From contig NZ_CP107942.1 of NCBI RefSeq assembly GCF_036053395.1, positions 7,334,501-7,398,500 of the forward strand: DNA of 64,000 nucleotides, read 5' to 3'. Position numbers and translations under genes: made by a program. The stretch's first letter is position 1. Each line of letters starts with the position of its first letter. Below the pieces are notes generated by a model. That model had not been told where the DNA came from and made no database searches. It worked only from the letters and a program-made list of their open reading frames with translations. Shown piece by piece: positions 63,724-64,000 of the stretch. The DNA comes from Actinoplanes sp. NBC_00393. Lineage in GTDB: Bacteria > Actinomycetota > Actinomycetes > Mycobacteriales > Micromonosporaceae.

Positions 63724-63847
63724 CCCATTCGACGTACGGACGTCGCCATCTCGCTCTACGAGGCGGCCACCTGCCCGCTCCCGGCCCCAGCGCCCCCGCC
63801 GGGAAACGGCAGGTGGCCGCCGCCACTCCCGCACAGCTCCCGCCGCC

Positions 63848-64000
63848 CCCAGCTGACTCCCAGGGCTGTTTCCCGGCCCGGGAAGCAGCACTCACCGTCA
63901 GCCCACCAACCCAGCTGACACTCACGGTCGCTTCCCGGCCCGGGAAGCAGCACTCACCGTCAGCCCACCAACCCCCCCAGCTGACACTCACGGTCGCTTC
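63848..64000. repeat. 62-66 bp direct repeats with palindrome, cut by edge
   Basis: Units beginning CCCAGCTGAC start at 63848, 63910 and 63976; the third is cut by the window end. Each full copy has an inner palindrome TTCCCGG-C-CCGGGAA followed by GCAGCACTCACCGTCAGCCC. The array occupies most of the 277 bases after the hydrolase gene. No gene is seen in that gap. Confidence 0.75.

Overview
The DNA is very GC-rich, with GC-biased third codon positions, frequent GTG starts and many ATGA stop/start overlaps. Together with the gene set (argS-lysA-hom order, the fused kgd 2-oxoglutarate enzyme, a DUF6104 gene, a SCO2521/SCO2522-like pair and an MprAB-HtrA-like locus) this points to a high-GC actinomycete chromosome. 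A member of the Micromonosporaceae such as Actinoplanes is the best guess; that placement is inferred from gene content and not tested. I see no insertion sequence, phage, CRISPR array or rRNA. Almost the whole window is core or semi-core chromosome.

Layout. 1-3.9 kb (minus strand): argS, lysA and hom, in an amino-acid/aminoacylation cluster cut by the left edge. 4-5.6 kb: a DUF3105/DUF305 membrane pair and tRNA-Arg(CCG). 5.8-12.9 kb (minus): a GNAT protein, the SCO2521/SCO2522-like pair, a small membrane protein, a jelly-roll/TPR/capsular glycosyltransferase fusion and a Ser/Thr kinase. 12.9-19.7 kb: a CocE-type hydrolase, a SnoaL-like protein, a TetR-MFS efflux operon with a clear operator, a STAS protein and an AraC regulator. 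20-29.5 kb: an oxidoreductase, two small membrane proteins, a YgiC-like ATP-grasp enzyme with a lipoprotein partner, an SDR, a GH13 enzyme, a DedA protein and a two-gene secreted chitinase operon. 29.6-30.0 kb: the decayed remnant of a GH16/CBM6 glucanase.

30-38.7 kb: a YbdK-type carboxylate-amine ligase, a polysaccharide deacetylase, Nei-type DNA glycosylase, ClpP, a membrane protein, an arginine-degrading pair (DDAH/dihydrolase-like plus ornithine aminotransferase) and an FHA protein with a possible PIN-like domain. 38.7-43.1 kb: two lipoproteins of LppX/LprG type, an acyltransferase with a patatin-like lipase, and a MerR-thioredoxin pair. 43.1-50.7 kb (minus): a tiny zinc-finger protein, a 1064-residue M50 protease/cyclic-nucleotide-type/FecR fusion, and a response regulator-histidine kinase-HtrA envelope stress operon. 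50.8-54.8 kb: an OlsB/OlsA-like ornithine-lipid pair, a hotdog-like protein and an ABC-2 exporter. 54.9-62.7 kb: kgd, DUF6104, a heptad-repeat coiled coil, and pta-ackA (acetate overflow). The right end has a lipoprotein alpha/beta hydrolase and a 62-66 bp direct-repeat array that runs off the window.

The themes are cell-envelope maintenance (HtrA operon, M50/FecR protein, lipid acyltransferases, lipoproteins), secreted polysaccharide degradation (chitinases, glucanase remnant, deacetylase) and central metabolism (kgd, pta-ackA, arginine to ornithine to glutamate semialdehyde). The strongest candidates for undescribed biology are the M50/FecR fusion with its zinc-finger neighbour, the arginine-degrading pair, the FHA/PIN-like protein and the jelly-roll/TPR/glycosyltransferase fusion.
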